Shown here piece by piece: positions 33,706-41,708 of a DNA stretch of 64,000 nt. Source of the stretch: Streptococcus shenyangsis (GTDB lineage Bacteria > Bacillota > Bacilli > Lactobacillales > Streptococcaceae); NCBI RefSeq assembly GCF_006385785.1, contig NZ_VFSH01000001.1, positions 124,001 to 188,000 on the forward strand. The letters are read 5' to 3'. Every line of letters begins with the position of its first letter. The stretch's first letter is position 1. A model generated the notes under the pieces. It did no database searches. It saw only the letters and a list, made by a program, of their open reading frames with translations, and had not been told where the DNA came from. The position numbers and the translations under genes are program-made.

Positions 33706-34390
33706 CTAAAACCACCCCCATTGTACAACCAAGTAGCGTCGCAAACAGAACAGCTAGTGACTGAGACACCACTGTCAAGAGCAAAAAGAAGGACACCGCA
33801 ACAACTGCTAGGATAATGAGCAGATTGCGGACAGGAATCCGTCTTTGCATAATCTGGAATTGCAAAGCAAAAATTCCGATAAACATCCCAACCAAGGCAA
33901 AATCCAAGCCAAAGATTTCTGGATTTGGCAACAGGCCACCCAGAGCCGTTCCGACTACTGTCCCCACAAACCAAGCTACATAGCTGTTGAGATTGTTTCC
34001 GTGCATCCACATAGGATTGACCTTGTCTGTATGGGCCAATTCGCCCATCAATACACCATAAGTCTCATCCGTCAAGATACTAGACATACCGATATTGTGC
34101 CAAAGACTGGTATGACGGAAATAGGTTGACGCATGCAAACTCAACAAAAAGAGACGCAAATTAATCAAAAAGACCGTCATAGCAATGGCAGCCACAGGAG
34201 CTTGAACCGCAATCAGTGCCAACATGGCAAACTGGGCACTCCCAGCATAAACAAAGAGACTCATCAAGCCCATCTCTACAGGTGTCACATAGGGCGCACC
34301 GATAATCCCACAGGCAAGGCCAATACTGATATAACCAAGGGCTGTTGGCATGGCTGCCTGCGCCCCCTCCCAAAATCCTTTTTCTTTCAT
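33695..34390 (-). CDS. azlC: AzlC family branched-chain amino acid exporter subunit
   Basis: The product has 231 residues from the ATG at 34390, which has AGGAG 6 nt upstream. The ATG 12 nt earlier would overlap that site. The family region is clear: GAQAAMPTALGYISIGLACG, PVEMGLMSLFVYAGSAQFAM, NLRLFLLSLHASTYFRHTSL and LTDETYGVLM. It works with AzlD. An alternating set of hydrophobic helices covers the whole length. Confidence 0.9.
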   Translation of the reverse strand: MKEKGFWEGAQAAMPTALGYISIGLACGIIGAPYVTPVEMGLMSLFVYAGSAQFAMLALIAVQAPVAAIAMTVFLINLRLFLLSLHASTYFRHTSLWHNIGMSSILTDETYGVLMGELAHTDKVNPMWMHGNNLNSYVAWFVGTVVGTALGGLLPNPEIFGLDFALVGMFIGIFALQFQIMQRRIPVRNLLIILAVVAVSFFLLLTVVSQSLAVLFATLLGCTMGVVLDGQ

Positions 34391-34504
34391 CTTTCTCCTC
34401 ATATTGTCTTAATAGGTGGGCTGAATCAGTTCCAGCCACAGCATGGACTATTATAACACATTCAGGAAAGAGAAAAAAGTCTGCTGATTGACAAGAACAG
34501 AAAA

Positions 34505-34521
34505 AGACTGGAAACCAGTCT
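34505..34521 (-). terminator. terminator of vp1-like operon
   Basis: AGACTGG-TTT-CCAGTCT followed by T4 on the minus strand, 27 bp after the MFS gene. Confidence 0.85.
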
Positions 34522-34547
34522 CAAACATATATTATAGAAATTCTCCG

Positions 34548-35774
34548 CTAAATGTTTTCACGGATATTCAAGAGCATGACAAAGGAAACTAGAAGAAATA
34601 GCAATAAAACAAAGCTGACTGCCTGAGTTCCAAAGCTAGTAGCAATGGTTACCAAAGCTATTGTAAATAAGCTAGGTAAAACAACCGTAATGGCGCCGAT
34701 AGAGGATTGAACTGCTCCCATTGACTCCTCAGGTATTTGTTTAAAAATGAGTTCCTGTAATCGAGGAGAGAGAATACCTGCAAAAAAGGCATCCAAGGCA
34801 CTAAAGATAAGAATCCAGTCAAAACGAACTGCCACAAAACCAACTAAAAGGAGTAATTGGATAATAAGCGAGGCATATAGAGCTATTTTTATAGAAATCG
34901 TATTTTTCAGATAGCCACTTACAAGGCTTCCGACAATAAGGGCTGACAATTCCAGTGTTGATAACAAAGCGAGAGATTGACCAGTTTGTAAATTCAAAAA
35001 GGGCTGATTCCTCAAAAACAGAGTAGAAATAGGAACTGTAACATTTATCACTGCTTGACTAATAGAGATAATAAACAAAACCAAGAGCACCTTATTCATA
35101 TTCCATATCAATTTCGATGATTGGACCAAATGCTGGCAAAAGGATTTTACAGAGAGCCCTTCTTGATAGCTAATAGTTTTTTCTACTTTCAAGAGGTCAT
35201 TTTTTATGAAAAGAATACCTAAAAATGCGATTAAAAAGGTAAGAGCATTCAGTAAGGAAATAAACTGGATAGATAGAATAGCTAGTAAGACTCCTCCTAG
35301 AATATTACTGATTGTTTTCACTAAACTAACGGTTGACTGTTTAAATCCAATAGCTTCTGCCAGATGATCTTGCCCAATAATTCTAATGAAAATCGGAGTG
35401 AGCATGGCGCCTGAAAAATAACTCAATGTGTCAGACACGAGGTTAATCAGACAAATAAAGGCTACTAATAACAAGGAAAAGGGCTGCCCTGAAAACGATA
35501 AGGATACTATAGAGTAAAGCAAAAATTTTGCAAAACTAATGACTGTGTATTTCAAGACACGATGATGTTGAAAATCCGCCAAAACTCCCAGAAAGATTTG
35601 TAGAACTTGGGGCAGGGTTTCTGAAATCGTGATGAGTAAAATCGCCAAAGGGGCAAAAGATGCATCTGCCACATAATTCAAAAAGGCCAGATAAAAAATC
35701 GTATCCCCAAGCGTTGAAATCCACTGGTTGATAGTTAATTGCCTAAAATCTCTATTTTGAAGAAATACTTTCAT
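34548..35774 (-). CDS. MFS transporter of Rgg-controlled peptide operon
   Basis: The product has 408 residues and about 12 hydrophobic helices in the MFS macrolide-efflux-like pattern (TINQWISTLGDTIFYLAFLN at the start, IPEESMGAVQSSIGAITVVL late). I start at the ATG at 35774, since the preceding in-frame GTG leaves too little room for GGAG. It is the last gene after the double-glycine peptide and CPBP protein, so it may provide export or self-protection for that peptide system (inferred). Confidence 0.85.
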   Translation of the reverse strand: MKVFLQNRDFRQLTINQWISTLGDTIFYLAFLNYVADASFAPLAILLITISETLPQVLQIFLGVLADFQHHRVLKYTVISFAKFLLYSIVSLSFSGQPFSLLLVAFICLINLVSDTLSYFSGAMLTPIFIRIIGQDHLAEAIGFKQSTVSLVKTISNILGGVLLAILSIQFISLLNALTFLIAFLGILFIKNDLLKVEKTISYQEGLSVKSFCQHLVQSSKLIWNMNKVLLVLFIISISQAVINVTVPISTLFLRNQPFLNLQTGQSLALLSTLELSALIVGSLVSGYLKNTISIKIALYASLIIQLLLLVGFVAVRFDWILIFSALDAFFAGILSPRLQELIFKQIPEESMGAVQSSIGAITVVLPSLFTIALVTIATSFGTQAVSFVLLLFLLVSFVMLLNIRENI

Positions 35775-35845
35775 CACAACTCCTTTTTAAATTCAAATGG
35801 GAATCTTTCCCCAAGAATATACCGCGATACTACTAACAACCAAAA

Positions 35846-36511
35846 TTACAGTAACATCAAAATCTGACCAATACCATTGTAGACTATATGCAGTCCAATA
35901 GGCCAATAAATTGACTTTGTCATTCTAAATAAGACTGCAAATATAAGACCTCCACCCATATAGAAGACAAAGTCTGTCAAGACCCAACCGTGATTACTAA
36001 TGTGCGAGACCCCAAATAAAACAGCGGAACCAAGTACATCTAGCCCCCATTTCTTTCCTTTTTCCAGAGCAGTCATCACTAATCCACGATAAATCATGTC
36101 TTCAAAAATGGGACCTGCAATCACAGGATAAAAGAAATACATCAAAAATGCCGTAGCTCCTGTAAAAGTAGGAGCAGCATGTTGATAAGAAATTTCATTT
36201 CGAGTAGGTGGGAAAAGAAAAAAGGTGACAAAATTCCAAGCAACAAAAGAAAGCAGAGCTAGGAAGGAATAGAAAAGATAGGATCTTTTAAACTTTCTAT
36301 TGTTGATTTGTTGCCATTTCTCCGACCAAATCATAACAATCAGAGCAAATAAAACCACAAGAAAATTCAACATCATATCCGACAGATAATAAGTAAAGTC
36401 AGATAGACCAAGAGCAAAGTCGCTAGATAAAACCAGACCACTGAACTTCTGGTCAGCAATAACTAGTAGAAAAGCTATAATAAAGTAGTAGCGTGAGATT
36501 ATCTTTTTCAT
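35846..36511 (-). CDS. CPBP-family intramembrane protease-like protein
   Basis: The product has 221 residues from the ATG at 36511 (GGAG upstream) with six to seven hydrophobic helices. CPBP/Abi motifs are visible: FEDMIYRG for the EExxxR motif (the second Glu replaced by Asp), FGVSH for FxxxH, and LHIVYNGIG for HxxxN. Such proteins process prenylated or leader peptides or give immunity to bacteriocins. It follows the double-glycine peptide across a hairpin, which supports a role with that peptide. Confidence 0.85.
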   Translation of the reverse strand: MKKIISRYYFIIAFLLVIADQKFSGLVLSSDFALGLSDFTYYLSDMMLNFLVVLFALIVMIWSEKWQQINNRKFKRSYLFYSFLALLSFVAWNFVTFFLFPPTRNEISYQHAAPTFTGATAFLMYFFYPVIAGPIFEDMIYRGLVMTALEKGKKWGLDVLGSAVLFGVSHISNHGWVLTDFVFYMGGGLIFAVLFRMTKSIYWPIGLHIVYNGIGQILMLL

Positions 36512-36540
36512 CCTATTTTCTCCTATATTACGAAATAAAA

Positions 36541-36572
36541 AAAGCCCTAACCCAAACAAAGGCAAGGGCTTT
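36541..36572 (-). terminator. attenuator between peptide and CPBP genes
   Basis: AAAGCCCT and AGGGCTTT form an 8-bp stem with a 16-nt loop, followed by T7 on the minus strand. It would give more peptide mRNA than downstream mRNA. Confidence 0.75.
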
Positions 36573-36577
36573 AAATA

Positions 36578-36766
36578 TCAATGACGACGATTAACAGTGG
36601 AAGAATCATGGTTAAAATATTTCTTCCAGAAATTAGTGATTGACCAAGGTGCTCCTAAGCTTACTCCAATTCCACCGCCTGGGTTAACCACAGTGTAGCC
36701 TCCTCTAACATCTTGCAACTCATCTTCTGTCAATTCCATTGTTTCTGCAAATTGTAAATTTAACAT
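36578..36766 (-). CDS. double-glycine leader peptide (VP1-like)
   Basis: The precursor has 62 residues. The leader MELTEDELQDVRGG is a classical double-glycine secretion signal cut by a peptidase-containing ABC transporter. The mature part (about 39 residues) starts YTVVNPGGGIG. Its position next to an Rgg/SHP pair and its Rgg-type promoter box match the pneumococcal virulence peptide 1 locus as I recall it. AAGGAG precedes the ATG. No dedicated ABC exporter is encoded here, so a shared one would be needed. Confidence 0.8.
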   Translation of the reverse strand: MLNLQFAETMELTEDELQDVRGGYTVVNPGGGIGVSLGAPWSITNFWKKYFNHDSSTVNRRH

Positions 36767-36845
36767 CTTTTATACTCCTTCAATTGTTTTCTTCTTGTAA
36801 ACCACTTCTGCGACCTAGGATTTGCTTCAAATGTTTTACAAGGTC

Positions 36846-36955
36846 AGTATAACACAGAAATTGCCTTATTTTAGAAAATCGCATATTTGATATTTTTTCT
36901 TATAGAAATTTCAGATTTGCGATTTTGGTGGATTTGATTATTTCCCTGCTATAAT
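36846..36955. promoter_or_regulatory. divergent Rgg-controlled promoters
   Basis: Two promoters face away from each other. The leftward peptide promoter has TATACT (plus strand 36846-36851, TG-extended). The rightward pheromone promoter has TATAAT (36950-36955, TG-extended). Both lack a -35. Instead each has the box AT(A/T)TGCGATTTT (36875-36886 reversed; 36915-36926 forward) exactly 23 nt from its -10. Same motif and same spacing on both sides argue for activation by one regulator, the adjacent Rgg protein. Confidence 0.78.
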
Positions 36956-36986
36956 AAAGTTATTACTAATGAGGAGGGAAGTCATA

Positions 36987-37063
36987 TGAAGAAACAAGTT
37001 TTAAGATTATTGGCAATCATTGCTGAGATTATTATCATTTTCCCATTTCTAACTAATCGATAA
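36987..37063 (+). CDS. short hydrophobic pheromone (SHP144-like)
   Basis: ATG follows GAGGAGGG. The start MKKQVLRLLAI and the end AEIIIIFPFLTNR have the form of SHP pheromone precursors: basic N-terminus, hydrophobic core and a mature C-terminus ending PFLTN. This closely resembles pneumococcal SHP144. By coordinates the two parts are one base out of phase near 37020, so the gene is either intact and misread by me or frameshifted. It ends inside the 3' end of the convergent rgg gene. Confidence 0.6.
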
Positions 37064-37916
37064 GTTCTTTGTATTGTTGCAAACGCAATTCGAAGAGGGT
37101 TATCAATTGTGGATTTTCTAATACTTGCAGAGATTGGATAAAGTTTTCAATCTCTTTTTGATTGCTTCCTTTGGTTTGAAGAAAGACACTCATCTTCTTT
37201 AAAAATTGCCATAATAATTTCTCAAAAACATCATACGGACGCAGCATGCTCTCCAACTCGGCTTCAAAGATTGGAATATAGGAGAAAAGTTTGCGCTCCA
37301 TGAGTTCTGATAAGATATTTAAGAGTCCTTGCTTCATATACAATCGATTATGTACCAACTCTTTAAATTCTTTGGACTTTTCAAGCAAAGAGGTTGATAA
37401 AAAAATCAGATCTTGATTGCTCAGGAAGGGCATAGTATTGCAAAAAAGATAGAGTTCAAACCAGGTCCAAGACTCAATAGCGTAGAGGTAGGTAGTTAAA
37501 AACTCGCTATCCTCCTCTGCTAGCGGATAGTTTTTATCTAAGGAATGGATAGCATCTTTAATCACAATAGCATTCAAACGACGATAGGTCTGCGCCATCT
37601 GTTCTTGCTCGACTTCTTCCAACAGTTGCTCTAAACCAGCAATATCTTGATGGGCAAAGCGATCCACAACCCTTCTACCAATTCGCATATGTGGGGATTC
37701 TTGATAGTTGTTGAGCTTGTGCCCAAACTCATCAAAGGTCACATTTATACCTTGGATAGCTAGAATCAACTTATCTGCAGACAGCATAGACTGCCCTAGT
37801 TCAAACTTGGACAACTGAGAGGCTGTTAGTCCAGCACAAGCCACATCTGACTGTTTTAGCTTTCTAGCCAAGCGCAATTCCTTGTAAAATTCTCCCAATT
37901 CCATTCTCTCAATCAT
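37053..37916 (-). CDS. rgg: Rgg144-like (MutR/Rgg) pheromone receptor-regulator
   Basis: The product has 287 residues. An XRE HTH (LRLARKLKQSDVACAGLTAS, then QLSKFELGQS) is followed by a helical repeat domain of about 210 residues, the Rgg peptide-binding fold. The 3' end overlaps the convergent pheromone gene by 11 nt, a common rgg/shp layout. It probably binds imported SHP and activates the two promoters at 36846-36955. GGAGG precedes the ATG. Confidence 0.9.
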   Translation of the reverse strand: MIERMELGEFYKELRLARKLKQSDVACAGLTASQLSKFELGQSMLSADKLILAIQGINVTFDEFGHKLNNYQESPHMRIGRRVVDRFAHQDIAGLEQLLEEVEQEQMAQTYRRLNAIVIKDAIHSLDKNYPLAEEDSEFLTTYLYAIESWTWFELYLFCNTMPFLSNQDLIFLSTSLLEKSKEFKELVHNRLYMKQGLLNILSELMERKLFSYIPIFEAELESMLRPYDVFEKLLWQFLKKMSVFLQTKGSNQKEIENFIQSLQVLENPQLITLFELRLQQYKELID

Positions 37917-37993
37917 CTGGCCACCTCCTATTTTTTATATAGTATATCATTATTTACAATTATTTGTCAAAATATTCTGACACTTTATCGAGT

Positions 37994-38017
37994 GAAAAAG
38001 CCAGCTTTAAGCTGACT
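37994..38017 (-). terminator. terminator of tsaB-rimI-tsaD operon
   Basis: AGTCAGC and GCTGGCT form a 7-bp stem with a 5-nt loop, followed by T5 on the minus strand. Confidence 0.85.
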
Positions 38018-38019
38018 CT

Positions 38020-39030
38020 TTATTCTATGGTATCAAAAGCGAGGCTTGGTTTGGCATTGAGGTCTAAGCTTGCAAAGTTTTCTTTGTTCCACTCGCTGAC
38101 GCTGGCATAGGCAATCATACCTGCATTGTCTCCGCAGAGGCGCAGAGGTGGGATGATAATCTTGACATCTGTGATTTCAGTTGCTAGACGTTCTCTAAGA
38201 CCTTTATTGGCTGCCACACCACCTGCCACGACTAGAGTTTTAACAGGATATTTCTCCAAAGCTTTTTTGGTTTTAGCCATGAGAATGTCCATAACTGCCG
38301 CTTGGAAGGAAGCACACAAATCTTCTGTAGACAGACTTTCTCCCTTTTGCTCGGCATTGTGATGAAGATTGATAAAGGCAGATTTCAAACCTGAGAATGA
38401 AAATTCTAGATTATCTTCCTTAATCATGGCACGGGGGAAATCATAAATATCCTGTCCCTGATGAGCTAGCTCGTCAATCTCACGACCGGCAGGATAGGTC
38501 AAGCCCATGACACGGCCAACCTTATCATAAGCCTCACCAACCGCGTCATCTCGCGTTTCCCCAACAATCTTGTGGTCACCAGCCTCCGAAACATAAACCA
38601 ACTCTGTGTGTCCACCACTGACTAAAAGGGCTAGCAAGGGAAACTCCAAAGGCTCCACACTCTGAGCGGCCATGAGGTGGCCAGCCATGTGGTTAACGGG
38701 AATCAGTGGAAGTCTATGTGCCCAAGCAAAGGCCTTAGCAGCTGATAAACCAACTAGTAAAGCTCCAACCAAGCCCGGTCCATAGGTAACCGCAACAGCT
38801 GTCACATCATCTTCGGTAATCCCTGCTTCTGCCAGAGCCTCCTCAATACAGGCTGTAATGACCTCAACATGGTGACGACTGGCTACTTCGGGCACTACGC
38901 CCCCAAAACGTTTGTGACTCTCAATTTGACTAGCAATGACATTGGACAAGAGCTCATCGTCGTTTTTCAAGACGGCGACACTGGTCTCGTCACAGGATGT
39001 CTCAAATGCTAAAATATATCTATCCTTCAT
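38020..39030 (-). CDS. tsaD: tRNA N6-threonylcarbamoyladenosine synthase subunit TsaD
   Basis: The product has 336 residues. Family motifs are present: [15 protein letters not shown], metal-site histidines in [29 protein letters not shown] and [16 protein letters not shown]. With TsaB, TsaE and TsaC it makes the t6A37 modification of tRNAs reading ANN codons. It is the last gene of tsaB-rimI-tsaD and overlaps rimI by 11 nt. Confidence 0.97.
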   Translation of the reverse strand: MKDRYILAFETSCDETSVAVLKNDDELLSNVIASQIESHKRFGGVVPEVASRHHVEVITACIEEALAEAGITEDDVTAVAVTYGPGLVGALLVGLSAAKAFAWAHRLPLIPVNHMAGHLMAAQSVEPLEFPLLALLVSGGHTELVYVSEAGDHKIVGETRDDAVGEAYDKVGRVMGLTYPAGREIDELAHQGQDIYDFPRAMIKEDNLEFSFSGLKSAFINLHHNAEQKGESLSTEDLCASFQAAVMDILMAKTKKALEKYPVKTLVVAGGVAANKGLRERLATEITDVKIIIPPLRLCGDNAGMIAYASVSEWNKENFASLDLNAKPSLAFDTIE

Positions 39031-39457
39031 CTATTTCTCTCTTCATGATAATGGCGTCCTCGACTGGATCATGGTAGTAGGCCTTTCGCTCAGCGATGAC
39101 CGCCATCTTTTCTTTCTTGTAAAATGCTTGCGCTCGTTGGTTTGACTTTCTGACTTCGAGGAAAATCTCCTTTTCTGCCGGCAATTGAGCAAACAAGGCC
39201 GAGGCAATTCCCTGCCCCTGATAGATTTGTTTGACAGCGATTTGCAGGACCTCTGCTTCAAATAGATTCTCCTGCACAGCTAGAAAGCCAATCACTTCTG
39301 TCCCATCATAAGCTAGAGCATACCAAGTCTGGTCTTGGGACAGGTCTGCTTGGATTTGTTCCAGCGTCCAAGGACTGACTGGATAAACAGCTACCATAAC
39401 AGCATAGATGGCTTGTGCCAAGTCAGGCTGTCCTTGGATTCGTTTGATTTCTATCAT
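39020..39457 (-). CDS. rimI: ribosomal protein S18 N-acetyltransferase-like protein RimI
   Basis: The product has 145 residues with a GNAT fold: [20 protein letters not shown] contains the acetyl-CoA binding Q/R-x-x-G-x-G/A signature, and [20 protein letters not shown] the following strand and helix. RimI acetylates the N-terminus of S18, and its gene is often between tsaB and tsaD. It overlaps tsaB by 4 nt. Confidence 0.93.
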   Translation of the reverse strand: MIEIKRIQGQPDLAQAIYAVMVAVYPVSPWTLEQIQADLSQDQTWYALAYDGTEVIGFLAVQENLFEAEVLQIAVKQIYQGQGIASALFAQLPAEKEIFLEVRKSNQRAQAFYKKEKMAVIAERKAYYHDPVEDAIIMKREIDEG

Positions 39458-40137
39458 AGGCGTTTAATGTAAGACTCACCAGACTCAGTGTGGTTCTTGA
39501 GCCAGTTTTCCTCAGCCTCAACACGTTTGAGGTAATTCGGCACAAAATCATGCAAGGAGTCTGTTTCCTTGTCCCAGGCCAAAAGAGCAAGATTGGCTGC
39601 GTTAGGCAAGGTTTCTTTGTAATTAGTCCTTGGCAAATGTTCTTGAATCTGCTCCACAAAGGGGCCAACTTCTCCGACAAAGGTTACCTGACTAGCACCC
39701 TTGATTAGCTCAATCACTCGCTCAAAGGGCAGGTGCGCTTCTGGCATGACAGGTTTAGCATTTTCATAAAATCCTGCATAAACATTGTTGCGACGCGCAT
39801 CCATCAAGGGGACGAACAAACCTTCTTGTTGGTAGGGCACCAGAGCCAAGAGGCTAGACATACCAACTAACTCGATATTCAGAGTATGAGCCAAAGTCTT
39901 AGCCGTTGCGACCGCAATTCGTAAGCCTGTGTAGCTACCTGGCCCTTCCGCTACCACGATTCGGTCCAAATCCTTGGGCGTCCAATCCAAACTTGCCATC
40001 AAAAAATCGATGGCAGGCATGAGGGTAATACTGTGATTTTTCTTGATATTAATCGTCGTCTCGGCAAGAATCTGCTTGTCCTCTAAAATAGCGAGAGAAA
40101 GAGCCTTGCTGGACGTATCAAAAGCTAATACTTTCAT
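39454..40137 (-). CDS. tsaB: tRNA t6A biosynthesis protein TsaB
   Basis: The product has 227 residues with an ASKHA fold: VLAFDTSSKALSLAIL at the start, VVAEGPGSYTGLRIAVATAK, and PLMDARRNNVYAGFY. It is an inactive TsaD paralogue that forms a heterodimer with TsaD. It is first of the three-gene operon. Confidence 0.96.
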   Translation of the reverse strand: MKVLAFDTSSKALSLAILEDKQILAETTINIKKNHSITLMPAIDFLMASLDWTPKDLDRIVVAEGPGSYTGLRIAVATAKTLAHTLNIELVGMSSLLALVPYQQEGLFVPLMDARRNNVYAGFYENAKPVMPEAHLPFERVIELIKGASQVTFVGEVGPFVEQIQEHLPRTNYKETLPNAANLALLAWDKETDSLHDFVPNYLKRVEAEENWLKNHTESGESYIKRL

Positions 40138-40192
40138 AACACATTCCTATCTTTTTGTCTGCTTACTATTATACTACAAAAGCTGGCACATG

Positions 40193-40215
40193 GGAATTTT
40201 CTTTATCCCCAAACA
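40193..40215. repeat. 23-bp direct repeat left of cib
   Basis: The sequence starting GGAATTTTCTTTATCCCC and ending AAACA is exactly repeated at 40932-40954, 739 bp away, so the two copies bracket the cib genes. Confidence 0.9.
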
Positions 40216-40266
40216 GGAATACCTAGACTTAAACAAAAAATAATTCGCAAATAAATTTCAAAAAAA

Positions 40267-40307
40267 TGTTCACTTTTCCTTTTCTTTTCCGAATATAAAA
40301 GTGAACA
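40267..40307 (+). promoter_or_regulatory. ComX box and inverted repeat before cib
   Basis: TCCGAATA at 40288-40295 fits the competence sigma-factor box TNCGAATA behind a T-rich stretch. It lies about 34 bp before the first bacteriocin gene. It sits in the loop of an 11-bp inverted repeat, TGTTCACTTTT (40267) and AAAAGTGAACA (40297). The promoter should fire only in competent cells. Confidence 0.85.
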
Positions 40308-40328
40308 AGAAAAAAGGAGGAAAGTTCA

Positions 40329-40514
40329 ATGACAAATTTTGACGTTCTTGACAATCAATTTTTATCCCTATCTGAAAATGAATTATCAGATATTGATGGC
40401 GGTCTCGCTCCCTTGATTATCTTTGGAGTAGCAGTATCTTGGAAAGCTATTGCAGGCGGAACAGCACTTGTAGGTTCTGGTTTGGCAGCTGGTTATTTTT
40501 TAGGAGGAGATTAA
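40329..40514 (+). CDS. cibA: competence-induced bacteriocin CibA
   Basis: The precursor has 61 residues. The leader FLSLSENELSDIDGG is a double-glycine type. The mature part is small and hydrophobic with GxxxG-like spacings (VSWKAIAGGTALVGSGLAAG), typical of two-peptide class IIb bacteriocins. It matches my memory of pneumococcal CibA, which with CibB kills non-competent siblings during competence. AAGGAGG precedes the ATG, and a ComX box lies upstream. Confidence 0.88.
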   Translation: MTNFDVLDNQFLSLSENELSDIDGGLAPLIIFGVAVSWKAIAGGTALVGSGLAAGYFLGGD

Positions 40515-40515
40515 T

Positions 40516-40668
40516 ATGATGAAAGATTTGAACAACTATCGTGAAATTTCTAATAAGGAATTGCAAGAAATCAAGGGTGGTTTTGGTGCAGGTGTTGGTA
40601 TCGCTTTATTTATGGCAGCTTATACCATTGGGAAAGATCTCCGTAAAAAGTTTGGTAAGTCATGCTAG
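40516..40668 (+). CDS. cibB: competence-induced bacteriocin CibB
   Basis: The precursor has 50 residues. The leader NKELQEIKGG is double-glycine, and the mature part is GxxxG-rich and hydrophobic with a basic end (FGAGVGIALFMAAYTIGKDL, then RKKFGKSC). It starts 1 nt after cibA's stop with AGGAGG in the end of cibA. This is the second peptide of the pair. Confidence 0.87.
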   Translation: MMKDLNNYREISNKELQEIKGGFGAGVGIALFMAAYTIGKDLRKKFGKSC

Positions 40669-40838
40669 ATAAAAGACACATTTTTAGAAGGATAAATTTT
40701 ATTGTCTTCATCTCTTACAGTTTGCTCAGCATTCTCAATGATTTAAACATTACTACTATCCCTTTACCAATTGATCTATCTGTTTGTATTGTTTTATTTT
40801 TATGCTTCAACTCTATTTTTGAGCAGAAGAGTCATTAA
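40662..40838 (+). CDS. cibC: CibC-like immunity protein
   Basis: The product has 58 residues with two hydrophobic segments (INFIVFISYSLLSILNDL and PIDLSVCIVLFLCFNSIF). It overlaps cibB by 7 nt (ATGCTAG), so it is translated by coupling. Small two-helix proteins directly after class IIb peptides are usually immunity proteins. The position matches cibC. Confidence 0.8.
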   Translation: MLDKRHIFRRINFIVFISYSLLSILNDLNITTIPLPIDLSVCIVLFLCFNSIFEQKSH

Positions 40839-40907
40839 CATAATAAGAATAAATTCTTAAAGCAAACATTTATTCCATTGTCATGTCATTTTAGAAAAAT
40901 GCAAAAA

Positions 40908-40937
40908 CCACCTCATCTTGATAGATGGGGTGGAATT
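40908..40937 (+). terminator. terminator after cib
   Basis: CCACCTCATC and GATGGGGTGG form a 10-bp stem with one T-G pair, then AATTTTC. The second 23-bp repeat starts inside its right arm. Confidence 0.7.
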
Positions 40938-40954
40938 TTCTTTATCCCCAAACA
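40932..40954. repeat. 23-bp direct repeat right of cib
   Basis: Exact second copy of the repeat at 40193-40215. It lies between the cib terminator and the terminator of the leftward 71-aa gene (GATGCCC/GGGGCAT hairpin, about 40956-40980). Confidence 0.9.
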
Positions 40955-40979
40955 AAATGCCCCAGCATGAGCAGGGCAT

Positions 40980-41195
40980 CTAAGCATTTAATCCAAAGTA
41001 AAATACAAACCAAACTACATAGGTTACAAGGAGGAGAAAAAGCGAGTAGAGAGTCACAAAGATAATTTTCCACAAGAACTTGGTTTGTCGTCGTTCCATT
41101 TTGGCAAATAGAAGATTCCCTCCATAAACACAAGCAACAAAAATGATAAAAGCTACCAAGCGAACTCCGATAGCAAAAGAAAATAAGTTATACAT
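40980..41195 (-). CDS. small two-helix membrane protein
   Basis: The product has 71 residues and two transmembrane helices (GVRLVAFIIFVACVYGG and FVTLYSLFLLLVTYVVWFVF) joined by a basic loop (KMERRQTKFLWK). It has a good AAGGAGG ribosome site and its own terminator, so it is a real gene. Its place beside cib suggests an immunity-like role, but there is no direct evidence. Confidence 0.75.
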   Translation of the reverse strand: MYNLFSFAIGVRLVAFIIFVACVYGGNLLFAKMERRQTKFLWKIIFVTLYSLFLLLVTYVVWFVFYFGLNA

Positions 41196-41473
41196 AGGGC
41201 AACCTCCTTGACTTAAAAACTATAGGGAATTATGACAAACGATAAATTCCACTTCCATTATCAAGATAACATACTTTCTTTATTTTTGCAAACGCTTCCT
41301 AATGAGTGACTCTATGACTTTCTCGTTCCCGTCTTTTACTAATTTTTCATTTTGTGGTATAATTGAGATAATTGTAACGAATCAAGGTCAATCTAGACAA
41401 AAAATGGAATGAAATCAAGCAAATATCTACTAAAAGTTTGGAATAAGCTGACCTGTAAATAGAAAGGAACTAT

Positions 41474-41707
41474 ATGATTTACAAAGTTTTTTATCAAGAA
41501 ACAAAAGAACGTAGCCCACGTCGCGAAACAACACGCGCACTTTACCTAGACATCGATGCCAGCTCAGAACTTGAGGGTCGCATCGCTGCTCGTCAACTTG
41601 TCGAAGAAAATCGCCCAGAATACAACATCGAGTATATCGAACGCTTGTCTGACAAATTGCTAGATTACGAAAAAGAAACTGGCGCCTTCGAAATCACGGA
41701 GTTCTAA
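41474..41707 (+). CDS. rpoY: RNA polymerase epsilon subunit
   Basis: The product has 77 residues, matching the Firmicute epsilon subunit (DUF1447): [20 protein letters not shown], then ALYLDI and FEITEF. It binds RNA polymerase and is almost always encoded just before RNase J1, as here with a 1-nt gap. A TG-extended -10 (TATAAT, 41358-41363) about 110 bp upstream is the likely promoter, leaving a long leader. The rest of the 278-bp gap from 41196 shows nothing else clear. Confidence 0.93.
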   Translation: MIYKVFYQETKERSPRRETTRALYLDIDASSELEGRIAARQLVEENRPEYNIEYIERLSDKLLDYEKETGAFEITEF

Positions 41708-41708
41708 T

